The notes: generated from the sequence alone by a model not told the origin. A stretch of DNA of 64,000 nucleotides from WFQV01 sp964611145 (GCA_964611145.1 CAZSYM010000010.1:1-64000); one strand, 5' to 3'. Positions 52,171-61,940 are shown, numbered from the stretch's first letter. Numbers and translations: made by a program.

Positions 52171-53454
52171 TTATTCCCTGTATGAAAAGGGTATTAGAAT
52201 CTTCACGTTACAGCGAGTTCTCCTTCCGTTTTTCTTACCTGGCTTGAAGCGTGTATCCAGAATTGCCACTTCCGCCGCTTCGTCGCAGCCATGTCCCAAT
52301 TTTTGAATTACATGTGTATCCCGTACGTTTCCGAACTCATCAATTGTGGTGAGTACCACAACATCACCTTCCAATTTTAATTGTTTTACCTTGTGGGGTA
52401 CGACCAGATTTTTCTTGATGGCTTCAATCCCGCCAATCGGTTGGGGACATATATCAGCATTGCATGAAAGGATTGCGATTTTGTTTTTTTGTATTGCGTG
52501 CGGAGTTTGTTGCACGGTTTCCTTGCGTGAAGCGCTTACTAAATTTTTCTTCAATGAATCGCTCGAAAGACGGATTGCCTTTTGAGAAATGTGTTTTGTT
52601 TCGGCATGTTGAGTTTGTTGCCGTGGAGTTATTTCCGCCAAGTCAACGGCTTCGGGCGTTTCTATTTTTTCCGGCGGGCGGGCGGCAATCTTTTCTTTTT
52701 TATTAGATAATTTGAATTGAATTGTCAATGAGACCCAAGCTTCCACCGTTTTGCCCTTGTCTTCTGCCGGTAAGAATTTTGTGTTTTTTACGGCTTTTAT
52801 CGCCGCTTCCGTACATCCTAAACCCAGACCTTGAATCACTTGAACTTTTTTCACGTTACCTTTGGCATCCACGGTAGCTTTTAATATGACTTTCCCCTCC
52901 AGCCCGTACATTTTGGCTTTCGGCGGATAAATTATTTTTCTTTGTATGGCTTCCAACCCTCCGATTGGTTCGGGACATTGATCGACTTCGCAAAGGAAAT
53001 CGTTTTGTCTTTTGCGTTTCTCCAATTGTTTTATCGCTCCGGCATATCTTTCCAAGGGAGCTACAAACGAAGAGTCATAGCCGACCTTCACGGTTTTAAT
53101 GAGTTTTCCCTTATCGAATATTTTGACCTCTTTTAATCCGCCGTTGGGATAGTAGAGTTTGGTTAGTCCGTCGCGTATGCCGTCTTTGACTTCGAATTCG
53201 GCTTTTATCAAACCGTTTTCGTAAAAGTAACGAACGCGTCCGTCTATTTTGCCGTCACTATAATAAACTTCCTTTTGCTTGTTCCCGTTATGATAATACC
53301 ACGTGGAAAAACCGTTTAAGACGTCGTTTACGTAATTTAACTCCGCTTTTATTTTCCCGTCGTCATAATAGAGCTTTACTGTTCCGTCTTGGGAGAAAAC
53401 AACGGAGACGAGAAGGAATAGAAAAAAGAAGCTTATTTTATAAATTATTTTCAT
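52171..53454 (-). CDS. MORN-repeat protein with two TonB C-terminal domains
   Basis: A 427-residue protein with an N-terminal hydrophobic segment (about 5-20, FFFLFLLVSVVF) that may be a signal peptide or anchor. Residues about 25-115 hold four MORN/YwqK-like repeats (GKIKAELNYVNDVLNG, GKIDGRVRYFYENGLIK). Two TonB-C domains follow, about 158-250 (GGLEAIQRKIIYPPKAKMYG) and about 335-425 (GGIEAIKKNLVVPHKVKQL), each with a GxVxxxxxID/VDxxGNVxxxxV core. A low-complexity linker separates them. Tandem TonB-C pairs occur in Bacteroidota. The link of MORN and TonB-C suggests a periplasmic partner of TonB-dependent transport; its transporter is not in the neighbourhood. Confidence 0.85.
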   Translation of the reverse strand: MKIIYKISFFFLFLLVSVVFSQDGTVKLYYDDGKIKAELNYVNDVLNGFSTWYYHNGNKQKEVYYSDGKIDGRVRYFYENGLIKAEFEVKDGIRDGLTKLYYPNGGLKEVKIFDKGKLIKTVKVGYDSSFVAPLERYAGAIKQLEKRKRQNDFLCEVDQCPEPIGGLEAIQRKIIYPPKAKMYGLEGKVILKATVDAKGNVKKVQVIQGLGLGCTEAAIKAVKNTKFLPAEDKGKTVEAWVSLTIQFKLSNKKEKIAARPPEKIETPEAVDLAEITPRQQTQHAETKHISQKAIRLSSDSLKKNLVSASRKETVQQTPHAIQKNKIAILSCNADICPQPIGGIEAIKKNLVVPHKVKQLKLEGDVVVLTTIDEFGNVRDTHVIQKLGHGCDEAAEVAILDTRFKPGKKNGRRTRCNVKILIPFSYRE

Positions 53455-53624
53455 ATTGTAAGTCGAATTGCAGAAGTTCTTTTATTATTGGACAAAACAA
53501 AACGAGAAATAAAATAGCCCAATAATATTGGATATAAACGGCACATTTGTTTTGAAAATTATAAAAACATTTTAATTAGCATTCAAATTTAATATTATTA
53601 TGAATCACATTAAAAAATATTGAG
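53455..53624. other. divergent intergenic region
   Basis: A 170-base AT-rich region between the minus-strand MORN/TonB-C gene and the plus-strand transpeptidase gene. It must hold both promoters, but I see no clear -10/-35 or TAnnTTTG pair and no ribosome site close to the ATG at 53625. Confidence 0.4.
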
Positions 53625-54881
53625 ATGAAAAAAGTTTTAATTTGGATTTTTCTTGTAATTACAAGCATAACGGCGCAGAATAAGATTGAATTGGCGCACT
53701 TGCATTCCAAATTTGCTGAAATGTCTTACCGTCGGCAGTATAAAAAACAGCTTGAATTAAAAGCGCAAAAATTACTGAGTGAGAAAAATATTCCTCTGTC
53801 GGAACAAATATCCTTGTTAAATGAAATATCGCTAATGAATTATAAGCCTATCGGATTTTATGATTATTTGCTTTCCCAACTGGAGAATTTTCGGAATAAT
53901 CCGAGTGAGTTGAACAACAGACTTTTGGAATCCTTGAAAGCCCTTTATCCCGATTCCGCAAGAGCCTTGGTTTTACGAATTGCAAAGACTACCGATGTTT
54001 TCTCCACTTTTGTTTATGCCGCGTGTGTGCTTATGCATTACCCCGCAAAGGAAGACTCCGTTTTGATTGATTCTTTGTTGCAAAGAAAATTTGTTCATAC
54101 CGATACTCTTTTGCGAAAATTGTTTACGGAGGAGTTTTATTCAAGAGAGGAATTTCCGAAGGATAAACTTTCTTCTTTGCTTGCGGCGGAATTTCAAAAG
54201 GGGAAGACGGTCATTTTTTCCTTGCAACGTAGGAATCGCATTTATCCGGGGATTACCGTGATTCGCAGACCGGACGGGAAATTTGTTCGCGAGGAGGACG
54301 GGAAAATTTTCTGGGTTCCGCAATTGGCTTTGGCAGCAGCGAATTTACCGGGCTATCTGAAAAACGGCAATACTCCACAAGGAATTTTTTCGGTGGTGGG
54401 GTTCTATATTACGCAGAAGGAATCCATAGGTCCCACGCCGATTGTTCTAACCCGTATCCCTTTCGGAAAAGCTCCGTCGATTTTTTTTCACGGGTTAAAT
54501 AAACATAAAAACTGGGCTATCGAGGATTACGCTGAACTCTTGCCAGTGGAATTGCGAGATTATAAACCGTTATACGAAAGTTATTTTGCGGGCAAACTCG
54601 GAAGGCGACTTCTTGTTATGCATGGTTCTACGGACGATTTAAGTTTTTACAAGGATAAACCGTATTATCCTTTTACGCCCACTCACGGTTGTCTTTCTAC
54701 CGTTGAGATTTGGAACGAGCAAGGTAATGTTGTTCGGAGTGACCAAGCACGTTTGATCAATGCCTTTTTTTCAACAAAGGAATTGAAAGGCTTTCTTGTT
54801 GTTGTGAACATCGGTGATGAGAGAAAGCCCGTTACTATTGATGAAATACGCCCCTATATTCTCTCGGCGGAAAAGCATTAA
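53625..54881 (+). CDS. secreted L,D-transpeptidase-like protein
   Basis: A 418-residue exported protein (signal MKKVLIWIFLVITSITAQ). The C-terminal domain (about 210-400) has FFHGLNKHKNW (H289), RRLLVMHGSTDD and TPTHGCLSTVEIW, whose H354-G355-C356 match the HGC core of YkuD-type L,D-transpeptidases (SHGCxR). It may cross-link peptidoglycan or attach proteins to it. The N-terminal 200 residues are helical and unassigned. No other transpeptidase signature (N-terminal LysM) is present. Confidence 0.7.
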   Translation: MKKVLIWIFLVITSITAQNKIELAHLHSKFAEMSYRRQYKKQLELKAQKLLSEKNIPLSEQISLLNEISLMNYKPIGFYDYLLSQLENFRNNPSELNNRLLESLKALYPDSARALVLRIAKTTDVFSTFVYAACVLMHYPAKEDSVLIDSLLQRKFVHTDTLLRKLFTEEFYSREEFPKDKLSSLLAAEFQKGKTVIFSLQRRNRIYPGITVIRRPDGKFVREEDGKIFWVPQLALAAANLPGYLKNGNTPQGIFSVVGFYITQKESIGPTPIVLTRIPFGKAPSIFFHGLNKHKNWAIEDYAELLPVELRDYKPLYESYFAGKLGRRLLVMHGSTDDLSFYKDKPYYPFTPTHGCLSTVEIWNEQGNVVRSDQARLINAFFSTKELKGFLVVVNIGDERKPVTIDEIRPYILSAEKH

Positions 54882-54894
54882 GAATTTCTGCCGA

Positions 54895-56217
54895 TTAAAT
54901 TGAGTTCAGCGCTGCATCCAAATCGAGCAAAATATCGTTTTCATCTTCCAATCCTACTGCAAGGCGTATGCCACCGGCGTCTATGCCGTGCGAAGCAAGC
55001 TCGGTAGCGGGAATAACCGAATGCGTCATTGATGCGGGGTGCTCAATCAACGTTCGAGTATGTCCCAAACTGACGGCAAGCGTCATTGTGTAAGCGTTTT
55101 TTGCAATGTAATTCATAAACCGCCTGCCGTTTTCTTTGCTTTCTTCCGGAGTTGCTCCTTTGATGATGAAGTAAATTAAACTCCCCGGTGCGAAATTGCC
55201 GTTGAAATCGGACATTTGTTTTTTTGCAAGAGTATGATATTTGAAAGAGCGTAAACCCGGGTAATTTACCTTTTCGATTTTCGGATGATAGTTCAAATAT
55301 TCCGCTATTCTTTGAGCGGTTTTAATTTGGCGCTTTTGGCGAATCGGTAAAGTGGGTAAACCGTAGGTCAGGAACGCCCATGCGCTGCGGGTGTTTAAAA
55401 CCGCTCCGAAGTCTTTTCTGTAAAGTGCAAGAGCGTCTCTGAATTTTTTTGGTCCGATAACGATGCCGCCCAAATCCGTTCCGAATCCGCCAATGCCTTT
55501 CGTTAAAGAATGTACTACAAAATCGGCTCCGAGCTCGATAGGACGTTGGCAATAAGGCGTGGCAAAGGTGTTGTCCACAACTATATGAATTTTTTCTTTT
55601 TCCTTCCGAGTTGCATTCGCCTTGTTTACGATTTTCCGAACTTTTTGGATGTCGATAATATCGAGATTCGGGTTGGAGGGGGTTTCAAAATAAATCACTC
55701 TGGTTTTTGCGTTTATGCTGTCTTCGACGTTTTTGAGTTTTGTCATGTCTACAAAATTGGTTTTTATTTTATAGCGCGGATACCAATTTGTTAAGAGAGA
55801 AAGGGTGCAACCGTAAAGTGTGGTGTGGGTAATAATCTCATTGCCCGATTGAGTGAGAACGCCTAAAACGGCGGAAATAGCACCCATACCCGATGCAAAG
55901 GAAATGGCTATTTCTCCTTTTTCAACATAAGCGAGATTTTCTTCCAGCAAATCTTTGTTGGGTTCGCCGAGCCTGTCGTAAATGAAAATGGGCGGTTCGC
56001 CTTCGTGGGAAGAGAAATCGGCAAATTGACGAAAACCTTCCGCACCCCGCTCCACCGAATCCAATCGGAATGTGGTGGAGGAAGAAATCGGCGCGGTTAC
56101 GTGATGCGAATAGTCCCATTTGTTCGAAATATTTTTTCCGTAGATTAAATGTGTATCCATAGAATATTTGGGGTTCTCGAATGAGTCCTTCTTTTTAATT
56201 TCTTTTTTCTTTCCCAT
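54895..56217 (-). CDS. transsulfuration-type PLP enzyme (Cys/Met metabolism)
   Basis: A 440-residue PLP enzyme of the Cys_Met_Meta_PP family. The PLP lysine is K240 (HSLTKGIGG). IVVDNTFATPYCQRP and TGIHPASMTH-like EHPASMTHSVIP are family landmarks. It has an unusually long lysine-rich lead (about 1-19) before MDTHLIYGKN, so M20 may be the true start. Candidate reactions are cystathionine gamma-synthase/lyase, O-acetylhomoserine sulfhydrylase or methionine gamma-lyase; sequence alone does not choose. A sister enzyme lies immediately upstream. Confidence 0.85.
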   Translation of the reverse strand: MGKKKEIKKKDSFENPKYSMDTHLIYGKNISNKWDYSHHVTAPISSSTTFRLDSVERGAEGFRQFADFSSHEGEPPIFIYDRLGEPNKDLLEENLAYVEKGEIAISFASGMGAISAVLGVLTQSGNEIITHTTLYGCTLSLLTNWYPRYKIKTNFVDMTKLKNVEDSINAKTRVIYFETPSNPNLDIIDIQKVRKIVNKANATRKEKEKIHIVVDNTFATPYCQRPIELGADFVVHSLTKGIGGFGTDLGGIVIGPKKFRDALALYRKDFGAVLNTRSAWAFLTYGLPTLPIRQKRQIKTAQRIAEYLNYHPKIEKVNYPGLRSFKYHTLAKKQMSDFNGNFAPGSLIYFIIKGATPEESKENGRRFMNYIAKNAYTMTLAVSLGHTRTLIEHPASMTHSVIPATELASHGIDAGGIRLAVGLEDENDILLDLDAALNSI

Positions 56218-56248
56218 TTCCTCTCCTTAAACTTGTGGAGTTTTTCAA

Positions 56249-57382
56249 TTATTGCAAAGCGGAATCGATGTCTTCCAACAAATCTTCTATATCTTCAATG
56301 CCCACGGATATTCGGATTAAACTTTCCGTTATTCCGAGTTTCTCCCTTTTTTCTCTTGGCATGGAGCCATGGGACATCGAAGCCGAATGATTCAACATGC
56401 TTTCGACTCCGCCGAGACTTTCGGCAAGGGCAAAGATTTTTGTTTTCTTAATGAAATTTTTTGCCTTATCGGGATTGCCGAAGTCAACGCTTACCACTCC
56501 GCCGAAACCGCGCATTTGTTGCAATGCAAGTTGATGTTGCGGGTGTTCGGGGAGACCGGGATAATAAACTTTAAAATCTTTATAATTCTCTTTGAAATGC
56601 CGCGCAATTTTTAAGGCGTTTTCGTTATGTTTTTCCATTCTTAAAGAAAGTGTTTTTACCGAGCGAAGGAAAAGCCAGCAATCGAAGGGTGAGGGAATTG
56701 CCCCCACTGCTTTTTGAACGAAACGGAGTTTCTCGGCTAATTCTTTTCGATTGGTTATCACTATCCCGCCGATTAAATCGCTGTGTCCTCCCAAGTATTT
56801 TGAAGAGCTGTGTAAAACCACGTCGAAACCGAAGTCAAGCGGGTTTTGAAAATAAGGAGTCATAAATGTATTATCCGCTACGGAAATTAAGTTGTACTTC
56901 GTGGCAATCTCTGCGGCGGTTTTTAAATCCGTTAATTTTAACAAAGGGTTCGACGGCGTTTCCACATAAAGCATTTTTGTGTTAGGGCGAATTTCTTTTT
57001 CAACTTCTTCAAAGTTTTCGAAATTGACCCATGAAAGCAGTATGTTTCTTTCCGTAGCGATTTTTGTGAATAGGCGATAGGTGCCTCCGTAAATATCTTC
57101 CGGTAATATTGCATGTTCACCGGAGGAGAGTAAGGAGATAATTGAATGTATCGCCGCTACTCCGGAGGCAAAAGCGATGCCGTATTTCCCGTTTTCCAAC
57201 TCCGCTATGTTGCGTTCCATTGCTTCTCGGACGGGGTTGTTTACTCTGGAATATTCATATCCCTCATTCTGTCCCAATTCTTTTTGGGCGTAAGTGGAAG
57301 CCATGAAAATCGGTGGGGAAAGAGCGCCGAGATTTTTTCCCGATTCCTGTCCCGCGTGAATTGCTTTGGTTGAAAATTTCAT
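56249..57382 (-). CDS. cystathionine gamma-synthase/lyase-type PLP enzyme
   Basis: A 377-residue family member of normal length. PLP lysine K195 (HSSSKYLGGH), YEYSRVNNPVREAME (about 43-57), VADNTFMTPYFQNP and EHPASM-like LNHSASMSHGSMP are seen. It is a paralogue of the gene 31 bases downstream. The pair may carry out the two transsulfuration directions or act on different thiols. The upstream 84-base gap shows no riboswitch I can recognise. Confidence 0.88.
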   Translation of the reverse strand: MKFSTKAIHAGQESGKNLGALSPPIFMASTYAQKELGQNEGYEYSRVNNPVREAMERNIAELENGKYGIAFASGVAAIHSIISLLSSGEHAILPEDIYGGTYRLFTKIATERNILLSWVNFENFEEVEKEIRPNTKMLYVETPSNPLLKLTDLKTAAEIATKYNLISVADNTFMTPYFQNPLDFGFDVVLHSSSKYLGGHSDLIGGIVITNRKELAEKLRFVQKAVGAIPSPFDCWLFLRSVKTLSLRMEKHNENALKIARHFKENYKDFKVYYPGLPEHPQHQLALQQMRGFGGVVSVDFGNPDKAKNFIKKTKIFALAESLGGVESMLNHSASMSHGSMPREKREKLGITESLIRISVGIEDIEDLLEDIDSALQ

Positions 57383-57466
57383 TCCTTAATCCAGAAGGTT
57401 CTTAAAATTTGTATTTTAAGATAATAACGAAAAAGCGACTTTCAAAGGCGTTAGTGTCCAAAGATT

Positions 57467-58372
57467 TTAATCGGTTAGTGAATAACCGCGCAAGAATTCT
57501 TCAGCCGTCATTCTTTTTCTGCCTTCGGGCTGTATTTCAAGGATTTGTAATGGTTTATCGGCGCACCCGACAAAGAGTTCTTTTTTTGTTTGGTAAAACT
57601 CGCCGGGATTTATGGTAGGACGGTCAACCGTTTTTGTCTTAAAAATTTTGTAAATCTTTCCTCTATGTTCGAAAAACGCTGCAGGGTAAGGGGAAAGTCC
57701 CCGCACAAGATTGTGTACTTCAATGGCGTTTTTGTTCCACTCGATTCTTCGGATGTCTTTTGTAATTTTAGGCGCTGGACAAGCAAGGGAATCGTCTTGC
57801 GGGATGAGCTTGAAATTCCCCTTTTCAATTAAATCCAAGGTTTCCAGCGTAACCTCCGCCCCTAAAATGCTTAATTTATCGTGCAATGTTCCGAAATCAT
57901 CATCTTCGGCGATTGGGAGTTTCTTTTGTAAAATCAGTTTGCCCGTATCCACTTTTTTTTCGAGGAAGAAAGTGGTAACGCCGGTTTCTTTTTCCCCTTT
58001 TATCAATGCCCATTGAATAGGCGCCGCACCGCGATATTTCGGTAACAAGGAAGCATGAAGATTGAAAGCGCCTTTGGGAGGCATAGTGTAAATGATTTCG
58101 GGCAGTATTCGGAAAGCCACCACTACGAATACTTCGGCGTCGAAATTTTTTAATGCCTTTATAAATTCGGGGTCTTTTAAATTTTCCGGTTGCAAAATCG
58201 GGATGCCTTTTTCGAGGGCAAATTCTTTGACGGCGGTGTAAGTTACCTTTCGTCCTCTGCCTCTTTCCTTATCAGGCGCCGTTACCACGGCGAGTATTTC
58301 ATGCGGACTTTCGGAAATCTTACGTAGTACCGTCCGCGCAAAATCGGGTGTGCCGAAAAAAATTGTTTTCAT
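57467..58372 (-). CDS. fmt: methionyl-tRNA formyltransferase
   Basis: A 301-residue enzyme that formylates initiator Met-tRNA. The catalytic residues are N104 and H106 (FNLHASLLP) and D142 (KKVDTGKL). The tRNA-binding C-terminal domain (about 205-301) includes RGLSPYPAAFF. It is followed 12 bases upstream by def in the same transcript, the usual fmt-def partnership of initiation and its reversal. Confidence 0.97.
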   Translation of the reverse strand: MKTIFFGTPDFARTVLRKISESPHEILAVVTAPDKERGRGRKVTYTAVKEFALEKGIPILQPENLKDPEFIKALKNFDAEVFVVVAFRILPEIIYTMPPKGAFNLHASLLPKYRGAAPIQWALIKGEKETGVTTFFLEKKVDTGKLILQKKLPIAEDDDFGTLHDKLSILGAEVTLETLDLIEKGNFKLIPQDDSLACPAPKITKDIRRIEWNKNAIEVHNLVRGLSPYPAAFFEHRGKIYKIFKTKTVDRPTINPGEFYQTKKELFVGCADKPLQILEIQPEGRKRMTAEEFLRGYSLTD

Positions 58373-58384
58373 TTTTAAGGGCTG

Positions 58385-58933
58385 TTATCTTCTTGGCGTA
58401 ATCGGGTAATCGACTTTTTCCTTGCGTTCCATTATCCGATTTAGCAGTTTTTGCATTTTTTTTCTTTCACGGTTGTCCACCCGGTCGGGAATCATTTTCC
58501 CGATTAAATGGTCGTATTCGTGTAGTATTACACGGGCGAAAAGTTCATCGGCTTCTATTATTTGTTCGTTCTCGTCGGTATCCAAATACTTTAATTTGAT
58601 TATAGCCGGTCTTTCCACGTCCGCTCTTAAATTCGGTAAGCTCAGGCATCCTTCTTCCATTACGTCAATTTCTTCCGATACTTCAAGTATCTCGGGGTTA
58701 ATTATTGCCACCGGTTTGAACTTTTCGTATTCTTCCAATACGCTTAGATCGACAATAAAAATCGATTTATCGCTTGCCACCTGATTGGCGGCGAGACCGA
58801 TGCCACTTGCGTTGTGCATGGTTTCGAACATGTTACGAATCAACTCTATAACGGAGTCATCTATTTGGGTAACTTTTTTTGTTTTTTGCCGAAGAATTTT
58901 ATCGCCGTAAACGGTGATAGGTAAAATAGCCAT
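58385..58933 (-). CDS. def: peptide deformylase
   Basis: A 182-residue metalloenzyme removing formyl groups from new proteins. The three motifs are GIGLAANQV (44-52), EGCLSLP (94-100, metal ligand C96) and HEYDH (138-142, ligands H138 and H142, E139 catalytic). It lies before fmt in transcription and overlaps nothing, spaced three bases from the membrane-protein gene before it. Confidence 0.97.
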   Translation of the reverse strand: MAILPITVYGDKILRQKTKKVTQIDDSVIELIRNMFETMHNASGIGLAANQVASDKSIFIVDLSVLEEYEKFKPVAIINPEILEVSEEIDVMEEGCLSLPNLRADVERPAIIKLKYLDTDENEQIIEADELFARVILHEYDHLIGKMIPDRVDNRERKKMQKLLNRIMERKEKVDYPITPRR

Positions 58934-58936
58934 TGT

Positions 58937-59827
58937 TTATTCTTCTCCTTCAATTATTTCCACTTCTTCCAATATTTCCGCTTTTAAATCCTTGCATAGA
59001 ATTATTTCGGAAGCGAAAAAAAGCATTCGAATATTGATTCGAAAGATAATCAATATTTGTTGGAGAATGAAGAAGATAAACAAAAAATAAAAGGAATTGT
59101 AAGGTATTACCGCGCCGATTAGATTGTAAAAAATTACTCCCGCCGCTCCAAAAAGCGCTACTATGAAGAAAGTGCCAAACGTCTTTGTGAAGTTGGAAAA
59201 TAAGAATTTTGTTGTGCTGATTATTTCGGGAAGAACTTTGGGACGTTCGCTAACGGCTAAGGCTATTCTTGTGTAGTCCGAAATAATCGTAATCACGCCG
59301 ATAAAAAATATTAAGAAAACGTATCTGAACAATTTGTAGAAGAAAATCAATAAATAGGAGGGGGAAGAATCGAGTAATCCTTCCGTGATTTGATACACGG
59401 AGAAAAGAACGGCATAAAAGGCGAGGGTAATCAAAAGAACTTTGACAAAACGGCGCCATGTGCGTACACCTCCGAAGAAAAAGTCCGACCAGCTGTTTTT
59501 GTTCGGAGTGTTGAAAACGGATATTAAACCTCCCGCATAAAACGTATTTAATAGAATGTAAATAAGAACGACCCCGTAAAGGGAAAAGGGAATCTGGTTT
59601 ATTTGGAGTTGATATTTATGATAAAATTGAATTAACCATACATAATCGAATTTTTGCATAAGTGCATCGGAAATGAGTGAATGATTCAAATCCGTTGAAA
59701 GCAGTGAGAACACGGGTATGGCAAGAATCAATGCGAGCAAGGCATTTGTTCCCCATAGCAAAAGGACAAACTTTTGATTGTAAAAAACGTTTCGCGAGGC
59801 TTCCACTAAAACATTTTTTATTTTCAT
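58937..59827 (-). CDS. six-helix membrane protein of unknown function
   Basis: About 296 residues from ATG 59827, which shares bases with the TGA stop of the M1 peptidase gene (ATGA); a longer upstream start is less likely. About six membrane segments are visible (for example FVLLLWGTNALLALILAIPV, VVLIYILLNTFYAGGLISVF and VFLIFFIGVITIISDYTRIA). The C-terminus is acidic (EILEEVEIIEGEE). I recognise no family. Tight coupling to the peptidase suggests joint function in the envelope. Confidence 0.7.
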   Translation of the reverse strand: MKIKNVLVEASRNVFYNQKFVLLLWGTNALLALILAIPVFSLLSTDLNHSLISDALMQKFDYVWLIQFYHKYQLQINQIPFSLYGVVLIYILLNTFYAGGLISVFNTPNKNSWSDFFFGGVRTWRRFVKVLLITLAFYAVLFSVYQITEGLLDSSPSYLLIFFYKLFRYVFLIFFIGVITIISDYTRIALAVSERPKVLPEIISTTKFLFSNFTKTFGTFFIVALFGAAGVIFYNLIGAVIPYNSFYFLFIFFILQQILIIFRINIRMLFFASEIILCKDLKAEILEEVEIIEGEE

Positions 59828-61767
59828 CCTGCACTTCCTAAAATCATTAGAGCGTTTTGTAACCAAAAGAACCATCGCATTATCAAGGAGTACTTGCCGG
59901 TTGGTTGGGATTGTATCGTGTAAGAATTGTTAGCAAAATTCAAATCGAACAGATTTATTCTCTTCGGGTCGATGTCGGCGGAGATTACCTTATGCGGGCT
60001 GCGAAATCGGAAGATTTTATAACGTCCTTTTTCGTGCCAGTTCAGATAGAGAGTGTCCTTCTCCGTATAAACGGCAATTCGATGAGGAAAATATCCATCG
60101 CGCAAACGTTCGACGAACAATTCGTATTCGTTATCTCCCGTTTGTTTGAGATAGCGGATTCTATCGTCGAAAGTTTGTGTGCCGTAATAAATTTGCTGGA
60201 CAAACCAATTCAGAGACGGTTCTTCCTTTAGGAAGAATTCCCAAAAATCTTTCCCCTTCGGATGGCGGAATTTGAACGCTTTAGCATAATTGCGGAGCAA
60301 CTTGAAAAATTTGTTTTCTCCCAACATTCTTTCCAAAACCGTAAGCATGATTTCAGGTTTTGAATATGCGTTGACAACGTATGCCAGTCGTGTTGGCAGA
60401 AGATAAGAAGTATCCGCAATTGTTCCCAAAGCAGGCTCGAGATAATATCGCTTTAGAGCCGAGGAATATTCCGGTTTATCATAATAACCGAGCGAATAAA
60501 TAATCGGTATGTCGCAAAAGGAGTAATAATTTATGCCGTAAACGGGAATTTCTCCGAGGAAACGGAAACTCAATTTCCCGTTTCCATAGTATTCGGAAGT
60601 TATTTTGTCCGCAAAATAAGAGGCGAAGCCTTCATCCAACCATGCCTCCTCGGTTTCGTTATTGGCTAAAATACCGTAAAAAAATTGATGAGAGAACTCG
60701 TGAATGAGTAATTTTTCAGGTTGATGAGTGGCAAGGGGAGAAAGCAAATTGGCGCTTACGGCGATTAAAGTCGGATATTCCATGCCTCCGGAACGACTGG
60801 TGCGAGGGACGTCCACAACCGTGATTTGCTCGTAAGGATAAGGGAAAATGTGTTCTTCGAAAAATCTCAGGGAGTTAAAAACAGCCTTGAAAAATCTTTC
60901 GGTGTATTTTGTGTCGGTCTCATAAAGGAAAAGGCGGACTTTTATTTCCCGCCCGTTTTTCCCGCGGTAAATTTTAATGGTGTCCTCGGAATTTTTCGAA
61001 GCAACCCATGCGAAATCGTGAACCCCCTTCTGGCTATATTCGACAATCTTTCTCTCTTTTTTTACTTCAATTTTTGTTTGTATCCCGGTGGCTGCCACCT
61101 TGAAATTGGAGGGCAAATTTAAAATGAATTGATAGTCGGCAAAGTCGGAATAAAAATTCAAGTAGGGGAAATATTGATGACAGTTCCATTGTCCGTTTTC
61201 AAATACTCCCAGCTTGGGAAACCATTGAGAGACAAAAAAGAAATCGGCATGGGGAGCGTAGCCGAAACGTTTTACGGATTTGGGTATTTTCAAAGAATAT
61301 TCGAATTCTATTTTTACACTATCACCGGGGAGGAGAGGCTGAGATAAAAATGCTTGTGCTACCGTGCTGTCGTGAGGATTAGGCACATCCGGAGTAATAA
61401 ATTCAAGGCTGGAAGGAACGTTGTCGATTTTAAAAACTTTGATGTTCAAAGAAGTTTGTTCCTCCTTGTCCAATTTGTATGCTTGTGCAAAAATGGTTTT
61501 GTTCGATTTGTAGGCATTTGCATAAAGGTGAAACAGAAGTCTGTCCGTAGAGAAGTTTGTCTTGTTTCGCCAAATTATTTTTTCCTTTACGTGAATCTTT
61601 TTTTGTTTGACGGAAAAGAATATGTTAAATGAATACTTTGCATTCGTTGGAATTTTATCTTTGTCCTTTTGCAGGGTGCGGGCAATACCTTTCGATGTTT
61701 GAAAAGAAAAGATAATCCCAAAGAAAATGATAACGCTCAATGTATGTTTGGCGGAAAGTCTTCTCAA
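59824..61767 (-). CDS. secreted M1-family metallopeptidase
   Basis: A 647-residue zinc peptidase of the gluzincin M1 family. The zinc site is HEFSH (356-360) with the third ligand E379 in LDEGFASYF, an HExxH-18-E spacing. The substrate motif is GGMEYP (327-332), the M1 counterpart of GxMEN. A signal peptide (about 8-28) directs it to the envelope. N-terminal beta-sandwich about 45-260. It is probably a membrane-associated or periplasmic aminopeptidase. Confidence 0.92.
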   Translation of the reverse strand: MRRLSAKHTLSVIIFFGIIFSFQTSKGIARTLQKDKDKIPTNAKYSFNIFFSVKQKKIHVKEKIIWRNKTNFSTDRLLFHLYANAYKSNKTIFAQAYKLDKEEQTSLNIKVFKIDNVPSSLEFITPDVPNPHDSTVAQAFLSQPLLPGDSVKIEFEYSLKIPKSVKRFGYAPHADFFFVSQWFPKLGVFENGQWNCHQYFPYLNFYSDFADYQFILNLPSNFKVAATGIQTKIEVKKERKIVEYSQKGVHDFAWVASKNSEDTIKIYRGKNGREIKVRLFLYETDTKYTERFFKAVFNSLRFFEEHIFPYPYEQITVVDVPRTSRSGGMEYPTLIAVSANLLSPLATHQPEKLLIHEFSHQFFYGILANNETEEAWLDEGFASYFADKITSEYYGNGKLSFRFLGEIPVYGINYYSFCDIPIIYSLGYYDKPEYSSALKRYYLEPALGTIADTSYLLPTRLAYVVNAYSKPEIMLTVLERMLGENKFFKLLRNYAKAFKFRHPKGKDFWEFFLKEEPSLNWFVQQIYYGTQTFDDRIRYLKQTGDNEYELFVERLRDGYFPHRIAVYTEKDTLYLNWHEKGRYKIFRFRSPHKVISADIDPKRINLFDLNFANNSYTIQSQPTGKYSLIMRWFFWLQNALMILGSAG

Positions 61768-61841
61768 TTTTTAAGTTCCGTTCTTCTGCCTTGAAATAAT
61801 AAAATCAATTTTAAAAGTTAATATTTTTTACTTAAACGCAA

Positions 61842-61856
61842 GCACAAAATTTGTGC
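61842..61856. repeat. short inverted repeat in divergent promoter region
   Basis: GCACAAAATTTGTGC is a perfect seven-base inverted repeat around a single central base. It sits in the 173-base region between the divergent M1 peptidase and PfkB kinase genes. It could be an operator, or chance. Confidence 0.4.
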
Positions 61857-61940
61857 CTACAAGCCGTAAAACTAACGATTGGCATTTCATATTAAAATTT
61901 CGGATTTTTGAATATTGTTAAACAAAAATGTGAGGTTAAC

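Noticed and set aside
57383..57466. SAM riboswitch before the transsulfuration genes
   Set aside because: Only 84 bases are available and I see no SAM-I helix pattern.
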